From Liquidambar formosana (taxonomy: Eukaryota > Streptophyta > Magnoliopsida > Saxifragales > Altingiaceae), in NCBI GenBank assembly GCA_039720395.1, contig CM077833.1, positions 7,083,036 through 7,147,035 on the forward strand: a stretch of 64,000 nt of DNA, in the 5' to 3' direction. Shown here one piece after another: positions 23,368 through 36,800 of the stretch (positions are counted from its first letter, which is position 1; the number at the start of each line of letters is the position of its first letter). Under the pieces are notes generated by a model. That model was given only the letters and a program-made list of their open reading frames with translations. It was not told the DNA's origin and did no database searches. The position numbers and the translations under genes are program-made.

Positions 23368-23647
23368 CAGTAATGGGTCAAACCCAGGAACCACATTCCC
23401 ATTCCCCATACCAAACACACCCTTAAGGAGCGACCGTGTTTGGAATTGCAAGTTGTTTGGGCCGAATAAGCGTTAAATATGTGATTTGGTGTCAATTGTG
23501 TGCAGTACGGTGGAACATTCATGTTATAATGGTGCAGGATGAAAGTTGAGACCTTATAACAAGACAATGAGGGCGTCCTCCTCATAGCCTAACACAATTC
23601 TCCCTCTCTCTCCTCTACTTTCTGCTCTCGTCTTCTTCGCTCTGAAA

Positions 23648-26600
23648 ATGGCGAATTTCCAACCAAGTTACCTACATCAAACGGCTCAAAATTCATCATC
23701 AAGTGTCTTCAACTCAGGTACGTTTCAGGTCCTCTCCATTCACCATTTCTTTTTTCCTTTTTTTCTTCATTTTTGCTCCACTTGATTTCATTCATGTTCT
23801 GTTTGATTTCCGAGAAAAAAAAAAAAAGAAAAAAGAAAAAAGAAAAAAAAGAATTGAGAATAAGATCATAAATTTTGCGTTTCATGTTGTTTTGATTTCC
23901 AAAACGGAGCAAAATTCGACCTAAAGTTAGCCTAACAGTTGTATTAAGATCAGTTGAGGGGTGAATTTAGTTTTCTCGGGGTTTTAAATTGTGTAAAATC
24001 TAAGATGCATGATTTTAAGTTCTTTTGTTATCTCCATTTTCTCAGCAACCAAACAGAGTATTATCCTCCATTTTCTCATCAACTAAGTGAAGTAGTCGTA
24101 TTAGGCAATAGCTGATTAAAGGTTTCTTATTTCTCTTCTGCCATAAAAAAAAAAAATAATAATGAAAAAAAGGGAGAAGATTTGCTCAGCAGCCAAACGG
24201 AGGCTAGCACTTTTGGTTCACTAATAAATGTATCTATATATATTAGGTATATATTCACATATTAAGAAACATATTCAAATGAAATTTAAAAATTGTGATA
24301 AAAAAAGGTTCAATACCAGTAAATTTACATTTCGTTGAAAAAACAATAAATTTTTTAATTTTTTTTTTTCATTTATTCTCTGTTTTATACCTCATTTTGT
24401 TGATTCTAGTTCTATTCATTGATTTTCCAAAGACATTCACATTTGAAAGATTCAATCGTCTTGAAGTCTGAACTCTGAAAAGTATGACATATGTTCCACT
24501 TTTAGAAGGTTTCTTTTAAAGTTCATCAAATATGACATATGTTCCACTTTTAGAAGCTTTCTGTTAAAGTTCATCAAATTTATATAAAAAACATTTTGGT
24601 TTGATGGTGGTGACTTTTGACTGAATGCTGTTTCAATTAGCTTAATTTTGAACTTGACACTAGTACAAAATAAAAATGCATGAATTCCTGCTGATTTTTT
24701 CAAGTTCTTGTTTTATTTGCATCAATTGTTACCTAGAGTTAATTTTGAAATCTTAAGTTTGACTTATTTTCGTTAAGATATTGGGGTTGCAGTGAACATG
24801 ATTTCTGAATGTAGTTTTCATCATTAGAGGTATCACCATCTTCTTTAATGCAATCTGATCTATTCCATTCTTCTTGCATTATAATGCGATGTTATCTTTA
24901 TTTACTCACTTTGAAGTTCCAGACTTCCAATACGGGGCACAATCCCATGCTGTTGCTATTCTACCTATCTCCGAGTTTGCCAAGGGTTAAGATATTATTA
25001 GACATAAGCCTATAACATAAAATCGTGCTATGATAAAGAGGAAAACAAATCATCAATAGTAGGTGGTAAGAAATTGCAAAAGGCTCCATTCAAGAGCAGA
25101 GTTTGAAGGATTACCAACAAGGGGGGTGGCTCTAGGCTAAAGAGGCATTTTTGAAAACCTGGGAACATAAAAAATGATGAGCAAAAAGACTGAAACTCTG
25201 GTCCATTGCATACGAAAGTTGACAAGTCCAACTGACTTTTTAATGCGTACAAGCAGTGTAGATCAAAAGCAGGGCCTTGATGTTCCTTTCAAGGTGGACA
25301 CTGAAATCAGTCAACAATGCACACCCCCCCCCCCCCCCCCCCCCCCACAAAAAAAAAAAAAAAAAAAAAAAGAAAAAAAGAAGAAGAAAAAACCAGTGAA
25401 TTCTCTTTTCTCTCATTAGCAGCTGTTTTATTAATTTCTTTGACTTTTGAACATTCTCTGGCAACGTGGTTATGGCTATGACAATGCTTTATGGCTATGA
25501 CAACGCTTCTTCCTCTTCCGGTGAGGTGCCATTTCAACTTCATCATTGGCCTTTACTCGCACATTTGGCCACATCATCAACCCCATTTTGTTCTACTTTT
25601 ATCAATCAGGGACCAACATTTTGATTCTTCTTTAAATCCTTTGCATTTTGCATTTTCCAGATGCCGGCATTTGAATTTTCATGACTTCCTGATTTTGTTC
25701 AGGCTTTTCCCTTACTTTTGGTTTACATTGCTTGACTTGTCAGTTTTCTCAGGCAGGGGAGTATTCCAGTTTTCGTTGCTTTATCGTTATATCAACTTTT
25801 ATCAATATTATTATTGTTATATCAACTTTTGGTCTCTCTTGCACTTGGTGCACCTTTGTAATCCTGCACTTTTGTGCTTTTTGTTATAATATTATTTACC
25901 TTATCAAAAAATAAATAAATAAAAAATCAACTTTTATCAATGTCACCTCGGCCTTGTGCTTCTCTCTTCTAAGTGATCATTCAGACCTTGCTTACACATA
26001 GTTTTTACTTGCCACAGCCACAGCCACAGCCACAGTCACAGCCAGAGCTCCATTCCTTTAGCGATTTTTTACTACCTGCTATTGTTAGTTCTTTCGATTT
26101 TCACTTTATCCCAACAAGATGTTCAATTATAAGCTTAGGGGAAACATTACTTATGACCCTTGGAAAGCTCAGAGATTGATTTATTAGCCAGTGTATGGAC
26201 TTTTGCATAGTGTTAGAAGGCAAACTTTCTGGGATCACATCTTTTGAGTGAGTCAATAAGGATATGCTTGCTTCAATAACAAGCCCATATTGATGATGCA
26301 GCAACAATGGTGCCCTCATGCCAGGCCACATTAGTCATTACTGCAATAAAGAAGATGGTTATCACAAACAACTTTGAATCCTCTTTAGTCTCATGTTGCT
26401 TTATCCATTCTCTTGTTTTATTGACGAAGAAATTTATAAAAAATTTGACCAAATTATATCACTCAAATTTAATGTGATTTTACTGTGTTTATCTTGTTTA
26501 TACCATCTGCAAGAAATTTAACACACATCAGAATCCAAGGAAATAGTGACAACATCAGAATTTGTTCCTTTCTAAGATGATCCTAAGATATCCTCATGTT

Positions 26601-28445
26601 TTTATTTTTTATTTTACCTTTCCTACTTCTGAATCAGTGGTGTGCACACATGATGCATCTCTCTGAGACATGAGCTATCAAAAAATTATCACGTTCATTT
26701 TTCACTGCCTGACTAGCTTTAAAATGTAAAATCAACTGCTAAGGCTATTTTGATATTTTATGTAAATATCCTTAAGGAGGCCTTTCTAATAATAGTATAG
26801 ATGTTGTAAGTGTTGTGGTTCCATTTATTTCATAAATTGATGTATTAGTTTATATTTTTGAAAATTTAAATGTCAATGATTACTTGTCATTGATGATGAA
26901 AGTTGGCAACTGATAGGAGTGATGTGTTTTCCTTGCTGAACAAATATTTATTTAACATACCAATGTATTTAATTGTTGGTTTTCCTTTTCAGCCTGTTTA
27001 TAAGAGATTATGTGTCGTTGATTTTGATATACTTCTATTATGTTGTTGGCAGACTTCACCTAATTGGAGTTCATTTAACATATCGAAAATGCTTTTTGAT
27101 GTCCTGATATAAATTTTGTGCACACATTCTTTGAATTCCTTTCCTCTTGAACTTTGATGTGAATATTATTGTACTTTTCTTTGAAAGTGTATGAATAGAA
27201 AGCTGAACACAGTGCACTGCATAAAGCATTTGACCTGGCAATATGTTTGCTACTTTTATGCCTTATACAGGTGGTGGTGGGGTTTGTATGATGAGCAACA
27301 CATGGAAGGATAATCAACATCCGTCCTTCATCAACTTTATCGCCTCTTTTCTCAGTGCAAACTCTTTCCGGCTTAACTTTGTCCCGATTAACCCTGTATT
27401 TTCCTATCTTTGTTTGTCTTCTTTATTATGGTGGTTCGTCACACAACTCTCAAGAACTTTTATTTGCAGGATTTTATTTTCAACTGTGGGGGTTTGTCCG
27501 TGGCATTCATTTTTGTGACAAACTGGGATTGCAATGACCTCTCGTTGTTCTTTAGCAGGTAGCCTTCTTGTCTTCATCTTGCTTTGTGCTTTGTGCTTTG
27601 TTTGATGCAATCCATTTTATAGAGTTCAGAAACTGAAGGTGCAGTTTGCACATCTCTATGTTGTTGTCACACTCCCAACCAGAGGCCAAAATGATTCATT
27701 TTTTCTCTCCTATTTCAAGTGAGTCAGTTGTTCAAAACTAGTGTTTAAATTGGTTGCTTCATATTCTGGCTCGATCTTGAAGAATTTTGGTACTCTTTGG
27801 GTTCTTGTGAAGATATGGAATCGAGCTTGGCAAACCTGCATTTGTGCCAGTTCAAGACTTAGAGATGGGTTTTGAGAAGATTGTGAAGATAGCTCATGCT
27901 CACGGTGGTAAATCCTTGGTTTTTGAAGCTCACTTCAAAATATATTTCAGAGTATTTCTCTGATCCAACCATGTATAATACAGTATGTAAGCGGCAGGAT
28001 GCCATATCGAAATTGAGGGCTGAGGTCAGTTGGTTAAAGTTGTTATCTTGCTTTATTTTTATTTTGTTACTATATGCACCTAAATATGGCTTGTTTTGTT
28101 TGCAAAGAGGGAGCGATCAGTGCAAGGGATGGACGCTTTCCTCAGAGTTGTCACCTCTATACCTGGCATTGATAGCCATGATGCAAATTCGGTAGTTCAA
28201 TTCACCATTCTGCGGCAATCCTGTTTGATTTGTTTCTTTTTCTTTTACTTGCATCAGTGCATGTCTGTGTCAAATACTTAATGTCCTAATAAAGGTAAAG
28301 GAAATATTAAGTGGATCTCGTGAAAGCCTTTATATGATAGAAAGCTTATTCTTTTAAAAAATATATAACCCACTTTTATCGTGTACAATTAATTAAAGTG
28401 CTAATTGCTCATAAATATTGCCCCCCCTCCCCCCCCCCCCCCCCC

Positions 28446-28480
<35 letters not shown>

Positions 28481-29275
28481 AAAGAAAGAAAGAAAGATCC
28501 AAATGATTTGAGTGATTTTCAAAATGTTCTTAATAATATTAGAACAATGATGTATTCTTCCTGTTACTTATATTGCTTCTTTCTCCCCTCTTGGATCCCA
28601 AATTATGTTCAAATTTGTCATAACCTCTGGCTTTCCAAATATTTCTTGTTATTTCCCTTATTACCTCACAAAATTTCAAACTACTTTCAAGGACAAATAA
28701 TTTTGAGTTCTGAATTCGTTTTAAGTTCTTTCAAGTTTCCACTATTATTCGAAGAGGACTAATTTTCAAAATTTTTAAAAATGAAGTTCAGTTTTCCTGT
28801 ATCTATGTTGTACTTGTTTCAGCATTTCCACCTCTGAAATCTACCAGGGGTATAGTCTCACTATCACTGGGTAGGTTTAAGCTGTGAAAAGCCAGTGTAG
28901 TTGAATAATTATAGTAATTACATCAGTCACTTGGAGTGGACAGTGTGAAAATATGGTGCAACGTTGATTATTGTGTTGTGAAAATCACTTGCCAATGATG
29001 GGTCAAACATTATTTGAGAAACTGTACAAAACAAAAACAAAACTGTAGTGAGAATTCAACATTTCAGTTATTTGGGGTCATCTAATATTCGGAAATGTAA
29101 CAGCTTCTTAATCTTCTGTGTTCAGCTTATTCAAGGTATTGGTTCAATTGAAGCAATAGCCAAAGCATCAAAGGAATGCATTGTAGAAAACACGGACCTT
29201 TCAGCTGACAAGGCGGAGATGATTAGTAAGTTTTTCAGAGATCCAAAGTATTACCTCAGTTCAAAGATTATTTGA
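23648..29275 (+). CDS. PTD: PARTING DANCERS (PTD) homologue, meiotic crossover factor
   Basis: Eight exons: 23648-23717, 27271-27395, 27470-27558, 27623-27718, 27813-27907, 27984-28024, 28108-28191 and 29126-29275. They join in frame to 249 codons plus TGA, all with GT-AG introns. Recognised stretches are [55 protein letters not shown] and [14 protein letters not shown]. These belong to plant PTD, an ERCC1/XPF-related protein that works with SHOC1 to promote interference-sensitive meiotic crossovers in the nucleus. The C-terminal [13 protein letters not shown] to AEMISKFF segment is the helix-hairpin-helix DNA-binding region. It lacks an XPF-type nuclease motif, as known for PTD. The start is the first ATG after a CT-rich leader. 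Intron 1 is unusually long (3.55 kb). The gene is intact, and its length fits the family. Confidence 0.92.
23718..27270 (+). other. long intron 1 of PTD: simple repeats, no second gene
   Basis: Contains A-rich tracts (23817-23849), a 48-bp tandem duplication (24483-24578), a C-run/A-run junction (25323-25380) and a CACAGC tract (26012-26046). I see no transposon ends and no open frame resembling a known protein. An unrecognised small exon cannot be excluded, but the exon 1-exon 2 join is already in phase. Confidence 0.6.
25323..25388 (+). repeat. poly(C) run joined to poly(A) run
   Basis: About 24 C residues followed by CA and more than 20 A residues, then GA-rich sequence. A similar C-to-A junction is at 28422-28478 in PTD intron 7. 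Confidence 0.9.
28422..28495 (+). repeat. poly(C)/poly(A) junction tract with (GAAA)n
   Basis: A C-rich run (28422-28446) is followed by about 32 A residues and 'gaaagaaagaaagaaaga'. It lies in PTD intron 7 (28192-29125), which otherwise shows no gene. Confidence 0.88.
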
Positions 29276-29566
29276 CATAGAGTGAGTTTTGAACTAGACA
29301 ATTCGGAATGAGTCCAACAGCAGTCTAGAGGTGGTGTTCTCTTCAACTTCACATTGTTTGTATTTCGGATTTCTCTTTCTTGGATGTTGCTTGTTCGGAT
29401 ACTGATCTGCACACTGATACATTAGATTTTGTTTAATAAATTTGAATAGATTGTTAAATCTGTTACGAGTTACAGAGACGAGAAGCATAAATTTTTTTCA
29501 AGTTTATGTTTACGGCAAATTTACACTTAGTGTGACTCTACTCATTTTATGTCAAATGCCAACTAT

Positions 29567-29780
29567 TTTTTCTTTTCTTTTTTGATGTGAGAAACCCTTA
29601 GGGGTAAACCTTGAGCACATGGAATATCTTACAATCTACATGGACTAGTTAAACCCAAGGCCCATGAGAACCATGGACCCTTGTACGTGTGGCTCCAAGG
29701 GATTGGCAAGAGACGAATCTCAGGACCTCCTCTTCCAGAGGCGTGGTCACTTGGCAAGTGAGCTACCGTTGGGGTTTTTT
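29567..29780 (-). mobile_element. tRNA-derived SINE with 10-bp target duplication
   Basis: On the - strand it starts GGTAGCTCACTTGCC (box A-like), then GAGATTCGTCTC (box B-like), and ends in an A-rich tail (T-rich at 29567-29583 on +). Flanks TGCCAACTAT (29557-29566) and TGCCACCTAT (29781-29790) match in 9 of 10 bases. It lies shortly after the PTD stop codon, within its probable 3' flank. Confidence 0.75.
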
Positions 29781-30214
29781 TGCCACCTATATGAGGTTCA
29801 ACACTGTAGGCCAATGGTTTTTTCTCAATCATTGCCGACATTCTTTTCATCACTATCTCAATCCACATCCTTATTGGTTTTGCTTTTGTCCTTGTGGCAC
29901 TGCATCCAGCATGCTGTCATTCCTTCTTGCTGGTGCTGTTATTGTTCGTCTTCTTTTTTTTTTTTTTTTTTCTTTCGAAAGAGCAGTTATTGTTCATTAC
30001 ACATGAAAAAACTATCTTAATTGTTTTTTTCTCCCATCTTGTCCCGAATCGGTGCTACCTTAATCCTCTCACAAATGCATTTGTTCGTAATTCTTTCCCC
30101 TACTGTCTCCTCACACATCCATTTCAATAACCACATTTGAGCCACATTTATGAACATGGTGAATCTATAATCTTTGCTAACAGAGGGGAAAGTTTCCAAC
30201 TTGCTGTCACAAGA

Positions 30215-30745
30215 TTGAGTTTAGGGGTGGCAAAGTCTGCCATGACCCGCGAACATAATTCGAACCTAACACGAAGTTGGTGGGTTTGGGTTTATTATAA
30301 TCATGTCTGAGTTGAAATCGGGTCTACCCGTATAATAAACAAGTATTTTTCCTGTGTTAGTCGTTAATACTAGTTAAAATGACAAAAATTAGGACTTTTT
30401 TTGTTTTTGTTATTTTATATATTATACAAATCTAGAGGATAAAATATATGATATGTTAATTTAAAATTATTTACAAGACAGACTATTAATTTGTTATAAA
30501 TAGATAAATTTGATCCCCTAATTTTTATTTATTTATTTGAATGTTGAATAGGATAAATAATAAATAGGTAAAATAAATGGGTTAATTTCAGGTTAAACAA
30601 GTTATACACGAATTTTGTTGTCGGGTCAATCGTGTTAACCAAACATAACCCAGCACGATCTAATTATGAAATAGGTGTTACGGATCGTGTCGTGCTACAT
30701 ATTAAATAATCAGGCCGTCTTCGGATTAGAAAAACTGACGTGATT
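30215..30745. mobile_element. hAT-like non-autonomous fragment
   Basis: Begins 'taggggtggcaaa', a common hAT terminal sequence in plants, and contains internal GGGT/ACCC-rich phrases such as 'cgggtcaatcgtgtt'. The right end and a target duplication are not found, so the limits are approximate. Confidence 0.4.
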
Positions 30746-31367
30746 AATAAACAGATCGACCTATGTACTTGAGTACACATGCCTTGATACAACACAAACA
30801 CTGTCAACACTTACATAAACCTAGTGGCATTTCACCCTCTAAGTTAGCTCTAATTTTGGGTGGTTCTTGTTCTATATATGCCTCTAATTTTAATTTTTAT
30901 TCAGGCTCCAGAACTTCACATTGTGTCCTTTATGTCTTGTTGATAATAAAAATATTGGATTAGAGCTTTGTGGATTGACAAAAATGGAAAAAATAATTCT
31001 AATATTTAACAATTCAGCGGTGCTATACGAAGCACCGTTTGTACAACACTCTAGTATGGCACCTAATCCACATCAGCAAAAAAGATATCTATTAAATAAA
31101 CTAAGAGTTGTGGTCCATACACATAGTGTCACATAAGGTGCTGTACGTAGTATTTCCCTCAAACAATTTTGTGTCAAAAAGCAAAATGCATTCTCCAATG
31201 GTCAGACAAGAACAGAAGAAATATGCAAAGCTTTCTTAGATCTCAAGCTACAAAACACAAACCATCTTTCCCATATCGCATGTCCCTTATATGTAGTAAG
31301 TTCGTGTTTAGCAATCAAACGTCTTTCCAATGGGTTTTAGATGTGTCTAACGATATCATGTTGAACC

Positions 31368-31563
31368 CCGAACTTTCTCAGATCTCAAACTACTAAGCTC
31401 AAACATCTTTCCAATGCTGTTGCATGTCTTTGTATGTAAGTAATGTGGTTTTTGGCAACCAATTTCCCGAACTTTCTCAGATCTCAAACTACTAAGCTCA
31501 AACATCTTTCCAATGCTGTTGCATGTCTTGTATGTAAGTAGTGTGGTTTTTGGCAACCAATTT
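31368..31563 (+). repeat. 99-bp tandem repeat, two close copies and a diverged third
   Basis: The phrase 'ccgaactttctcagatctc' starts at 31368 and 31467. A more diverged relative lies at about 31230-31330 ('ctttcttagatctcaagc'). Confidence 0.8.
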
Positions 31564-33821
31564 CAGTCAATGGATTGTAGACATAGTCTTTAAGCCTGTT
31601 CCTGGCCCCTCAGCCCTACACGTCCTCGTGTAGGATGTGCCCCACCGCCGCTAAGTAGGTCTTTTGGTTTCACCTCTCATGGCTTCATAACACATTGCTG
31701 CATGTTAAGGATATGGGCTCACATATATATAGCTCAACAACCCTCTCTAACCAGAATGTGGGACGAAGTGCATAAACCTAGCGCATCGCTTCATCCATCT
31801 TGACTTTTTACCTTAGGAGTTTTGACTCTTGGTGACTACAACCTATAAATTCCAAAGAATTTTTTCTTTTAATTGTAAGGAGAAGATTTCACCCTTTAGG
31901 TAATTTAAGTTGCCCTTGCAATTCATCAATGGGGATTTGCCTAAAAAAATTCCATGTTTGCGGAGGGCATTGGGGCATGTGGTTGGGGATAGCTGCATTT
32001 TTATTTGGCAAGTGTTTTTAAATTTTCAATTAAAAGAAAGGTAGATAGTTAGCATGGAATAGTTTAGGTTTATCCGTTTATAGTTGTCCAAATGAATTGT
32101 AAGAGAAACTACTTGGGCATTTTTGAAAAAAGGTGTTTTTTTTTTTAATTTTTAATTTTTAATTTTTAGTTAAGGATAATATGGAAAAGAAGACAAGTTA
32201 CAAAACTACACATCGGCATGAGTCCATGACTGAATAAAGGTGATAAAATAGCATATAAAACTGGTAAGCATGCTATACTCCAAAGGGTCTAGGTTCTTTA
32301 GTGCAAAATATGGAAACTCTTTTTAGCAAATCCCCATTATTTTACACTGCCATGGCTCTCTCTCTACATATGATAAATTGGCCCTTTTATCTCTCTCCAT
32401 CCATAGTCATTTTAAATTTTTGCAAGAACGATGTACTCCTAGATGGTTTGGGAAGCTTCCTTCCTTTCCTTTTTCTTGATATTACTCCTTTTTAAGTTTA
32501 GGGGTATCGTACACTTAAACACTTAAACACCTAACCTAGTTTAGGGGTATCGTACTCCTAGATGGTTGAAGGAGATTTTGTGTAACTTGGCTTTTATTAT
32601 ATTGAGGAAAATTACCATTAAACACCTAACTTAGGGTTTGTTTGGGAATTTCAAAAATTAGACTAAACGAATCTATTCCATAATTGTTATCTAGTTTTTA
32701 AATAAATCAAGTCACAATTAGTTTTTAAAAACCCGTGTTTATGCCTTGTTTTAAAAACAAAGTTGAACTTATTAGTGGGAAAAAGAGATTTACTAAACAG
32801 TGTGAAATCAAAACTGGTCAGACTTATCCTCACTCGGCTAGGTTTTCATGTTTGCCAACAACTGCTAAGAAATTCAAGCATGTCATTAAACATAACACCA
32901 ATTCATCCCACATTCTCCATTGTGAATAAACTATTTTATGTCTGGGTACCACCTTTTGAGAAGTATGGGTTTTTTTTTTTTTTTTTTTTTCAAAAAAGGA
33001 TTGTTAATGGTACAAATATTTCCATTGCAAGAGGCCTGTGTGATTATTCGAGAAGGTTCAGCTATTTTGGCAAGTGCTTGTCTGGATGGCACTTGTGTCT
33101 CTACTTACATACATTGTAAAAATTTAGATTTTCTTTAAAATTATTTAAAATAGTACAAAATTACAAATGTTCTAAACTCGTGTTAGAATATATATAGAAA
33201 AAGTGTAGTATATTACATAATCTATATTCTTTTGATGAGATGAAAATGACTTTTTATGAGAGTTTCTATAAGTAGAGAACCAATTCACACAGGCTGTTGG
33301 TAAGGTAGAGGCATGGATTTCTAACTAATAAGAGCAGCTTCATTAGAGCACTGATTTAGAGTGATGAAAGGAATAGAAGAGATAGTGGGCCGAAAAAAGC
33401 TATTATTGGATTGCAAATGGAAGCAAATAAAGCTATTTTGAAAATTCTTAATGGTGTTATTTCATTTTTATTTTACAACATGCCTCTACTAATACTGCTT
33501 AGAAGTGTCTTTAGTCGAGTTACAGTACACTTCATTGCTTCGCCTCACACATAACGAGAAGGGTTAACAAACAGGCACCGATTATAGTCTTGCCCAAAAG
33601 AACAACTCTGCCTTCAGTTACGCCTCCTGTCTATCAAATTAGACCTAGGAGTCAGTAGGCAAATCCTACTCTATTTAGTCCCAAAACTGTTCATAGATTG
33701 ATTTATTACTTAAAAGGCACGGATAAAACACACAAATTAAAGCAAAAACCTAAATACATGCTGCTACTACCACTGACCTAGATTGTGAAAAACAGATGCA
33801 GAATCACTAGAGAGATCAACA

Positions 33822-36800
33822 CTATGATGGAGCACCCAAATAAGAGGCAAGCCGTAATATGTCGCTGAATATTCCACCAGCTGTAACTTGGGCCCCAGCA
33901 CCCGGCCCACGGACTACCAAAGGCTGCTCCTTGTACCTTGCTGTAGTGAAAGCGATGATGTTATCAGACCCCGAAAGCTGAGCAAAAGGGTGCTCTTTTT
34001 TGTATCTTCGTAACTCCACAACTCCTTTTTGATTAACCACATCCACCACCCCGACATATCTCAACACCTTCACACAGCACAAACTCATTAGAAGATAAGT
34101 AAACACAAATTTAAAACAGAATGGAAAAGCTTTGCGTTAAATGAAAAAATCTCAACATGTTTGCAAAGCTGAACCAGCCATGAGAGGGGGCCACGCCATA
34201 TTGCTCACACGCAACTACATATGAGAGGAGACAGTGGCCTAACTTACTCATTTTGGATGTCATTATAGTTTATAGTTTTAAAAGGAAAAGGTTTAGACTT
34301 CCATGTGCTTCCCCAAACTTTTTGGGATTAAATTACATTTTGGAGTAGTTAGAAGTTCTTTCAATGATACTTCCAAAATCAGAATCCTGTCGCCCATTAG
34401 GTTTTTTTCTTCTATATCAAATTTAAGATATTTTTTGGTGTTCTGTCAGAATTAAATTAATCTAATTGGTGTCACATACATACATATATATATACACATC
34501 TATATACTTGTATGATATATATGTATATCATCTTTTGGGCAAACTCATTACCAAATAGAGGTCCATTACAGAAAATGGTAGCCATAATTGTAAACAAAGC
34601 AAAGTGTGTCAAGTTAAAAGATGAGAAAAGTGAATCATGTCTCAACAACCATGGTAGGAACCATTTTCTGTAATCGCCCCATCCTTGTGACAATTCCTTC
34701 AAATGCTATGTAAAACACAATGGAGCTATTCTCGGCATGTAATCACAGGTGATAAAACACTTCAAAAAGAATCAAAATGAGTGTAAAAATAAATGCTATG
34801 GATTCATCTCTGGGGTATGCCAGGTTAAATTGGAGAAAAGAATCCAGCCACCTTTCCCAACACTTCAATACTTCAAAATTAGCAGTAGTATACAGGAGAT
34901 AGAGATACTCACATCCCCTGCATCCTCGGCATCCTGTCGTTTCTTAGCCAAGTCTTGGTCAAACTGTGGCAGCTGCCGCATAAATTCCTCAGCTGATGCA
35001 TTAACCTGCAGTAAATTATTACAATGTCAAGGTTAAACATTTGAATAAAAAAAAACAGTTATGTACAAATGACATAGTAGATTAATTCTCACTCTTAATG
35101 GTTCTGGCACAAGACTTTCAACAGGAATATCAGAAAGTTCTAGCTTTAGACCAGATTCTCTCGCAAGAATTATCACCTGCAATATGACAGCAGCTTTGAG
35201 CCTGATTACATTGCATATACAGTTTAAATATAAAAAAGGATAAAGAAAAAGACAAATGTAGTCTCAAAAATATTAAAGGATTTGTTGAGGGTGAGTGGTG
35301 GTGTGGAATAAGCATCGAACAGAAGCAACAACAGTTCAGATGCCCAGCCTACTGCCAGATGTCATTCCACTGTATGGACTACCTGTTGAGTGGTGATTAC
35401 ATCAGCCATGGGCTAACTCACCCATAGAATCCGATTTGATCAGAGTGATGACTGACAGATGAACACACAATTGGACCCTTTTTTCCAAAGTACATATTCC
35501 ACAATAGGTTGAGCAAGCTGGCTCCCCTATGGGATACGTAATTTTCTGATACATGTTTCTTTTATCAGAGCCATTTTTTTGGATACATTCCAGACCATAT
35601 AATCAGGCCTATCTCAAATGGCAACTGAAGAGATTATTTATTGATCAAAAGGCCCTTGAGCCCTTCCCCAGATTTAGCAATCCTGTGGCGGGCATATGAA
35701 CCATTATGAAGTTCCATTTACTTAAATAAACTGGCACTACCTTTCTGGCAACATCTGTTCCAGATAGATCATCCCTTGGATCAGGCTCAGTATAACCTTC
35801 CTGTTTTGCCTCTGCGACCACCTCACTGAAAGCTCGTGAGCCTATAAAGTTGTTGAAAATATAACTCATAGTTCCACTGCATTAGCAAATCATGGAGCAA
35901 AATACTTGTGTTAAAAGACTAATTTGGTACACATTTGTGAGCACTGATGATTTCAATGCCTGAAACACACATTAATCAAAATTTTGAACATGGCTAACCT
36001 AAAAATGCCTTCAATGCGCAATATTTTGTCCCCAGTCTCAAGGAGGCCTCTTAAAGTGCTGATGATTGGGAGACCAGGCCCCAACAGTAGCTTCATAGAA
36101 GTAATGTGTATAGGATTGTCGTTGGAGAGCTCTCAACTTCAAATACTAAATAAAATAGACAGTAATCACATCACAGAAGCACCCGGATTGGACATTTTGA
36201 TAAACAAAATGCAAGGAAACACGTGGGTATTTATTTTATTAAGAAATCTATTTTTGAAATAAGAAAAAAGGAAGTTCATAATCTCAAATCAAAATAAATT
36301 CCAAGGCATCATTCTCAATGTTGGAGAAATAGGAATAGTGATGTAGTCATTTACATTGAACAAGTCTTCTTGACCGTAGGACCTTTTTCTATTTCCAAAC
36401 CTGGACATGAGATATTCTTAAAGTATGATTCAAAAAAATCTAATGCCCAAAGATGTTACCTGATCAAGTGGTCCTGAATTTGCCTTCTTGTTTGGGGTGA
36501 TTACGTGCATTCCTTTACGCAACCAATCATAATAATAGCTTGCAACACTAGAGTCTGCTGTACAATCTACCAAAACAGTGTTTGGGATAAAATGATTCCC
36601 ATGCACATGTTGAGCAAATTTGTCCAGGTCAGCCACTTCTCCTTTCTCCTTCTGAAGTTCTCTCCATCTAGACAAGTCAATTCCCCTACAGCCAGAGATG
36701 AAAGAGTGTAAGGGTAATTCTCGTATAACTATGATTAATGGAACAAACATAAGCAATTTAATTCATCAGGTAATAAGTGCCAGCATAGATCAAAGAATCG

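Larger units (their letters stand above)
29276..33821. other. region between the convergent PTD and AK-HSDH genes
   Basis: Holds the 3' untranslated regions of both genes, a SINE (29567-29780), a hAT-like fragment (30215-30745) and a 99-bp tandem repeat (31368-31563). There is also a short duplication around 32490-32560 ('taggggtatcgtac' twice) and a T20 run at 32970. No further gene is supported. Confidence 0.6.

Noticed and set aside
25491..25889. 132-codon frame in PTD intron 1
   Set aside because: T-rich, Phe/Leu-rich composition and no homology; the PTD exons on both sides join in phase without it.
29567..29780. Functional tRNA gene
   Set aside because: Box A/B-like motifs are present but the cloverleaf is not intact, and the A-rich tail with flanking duplication indicates a SINE.
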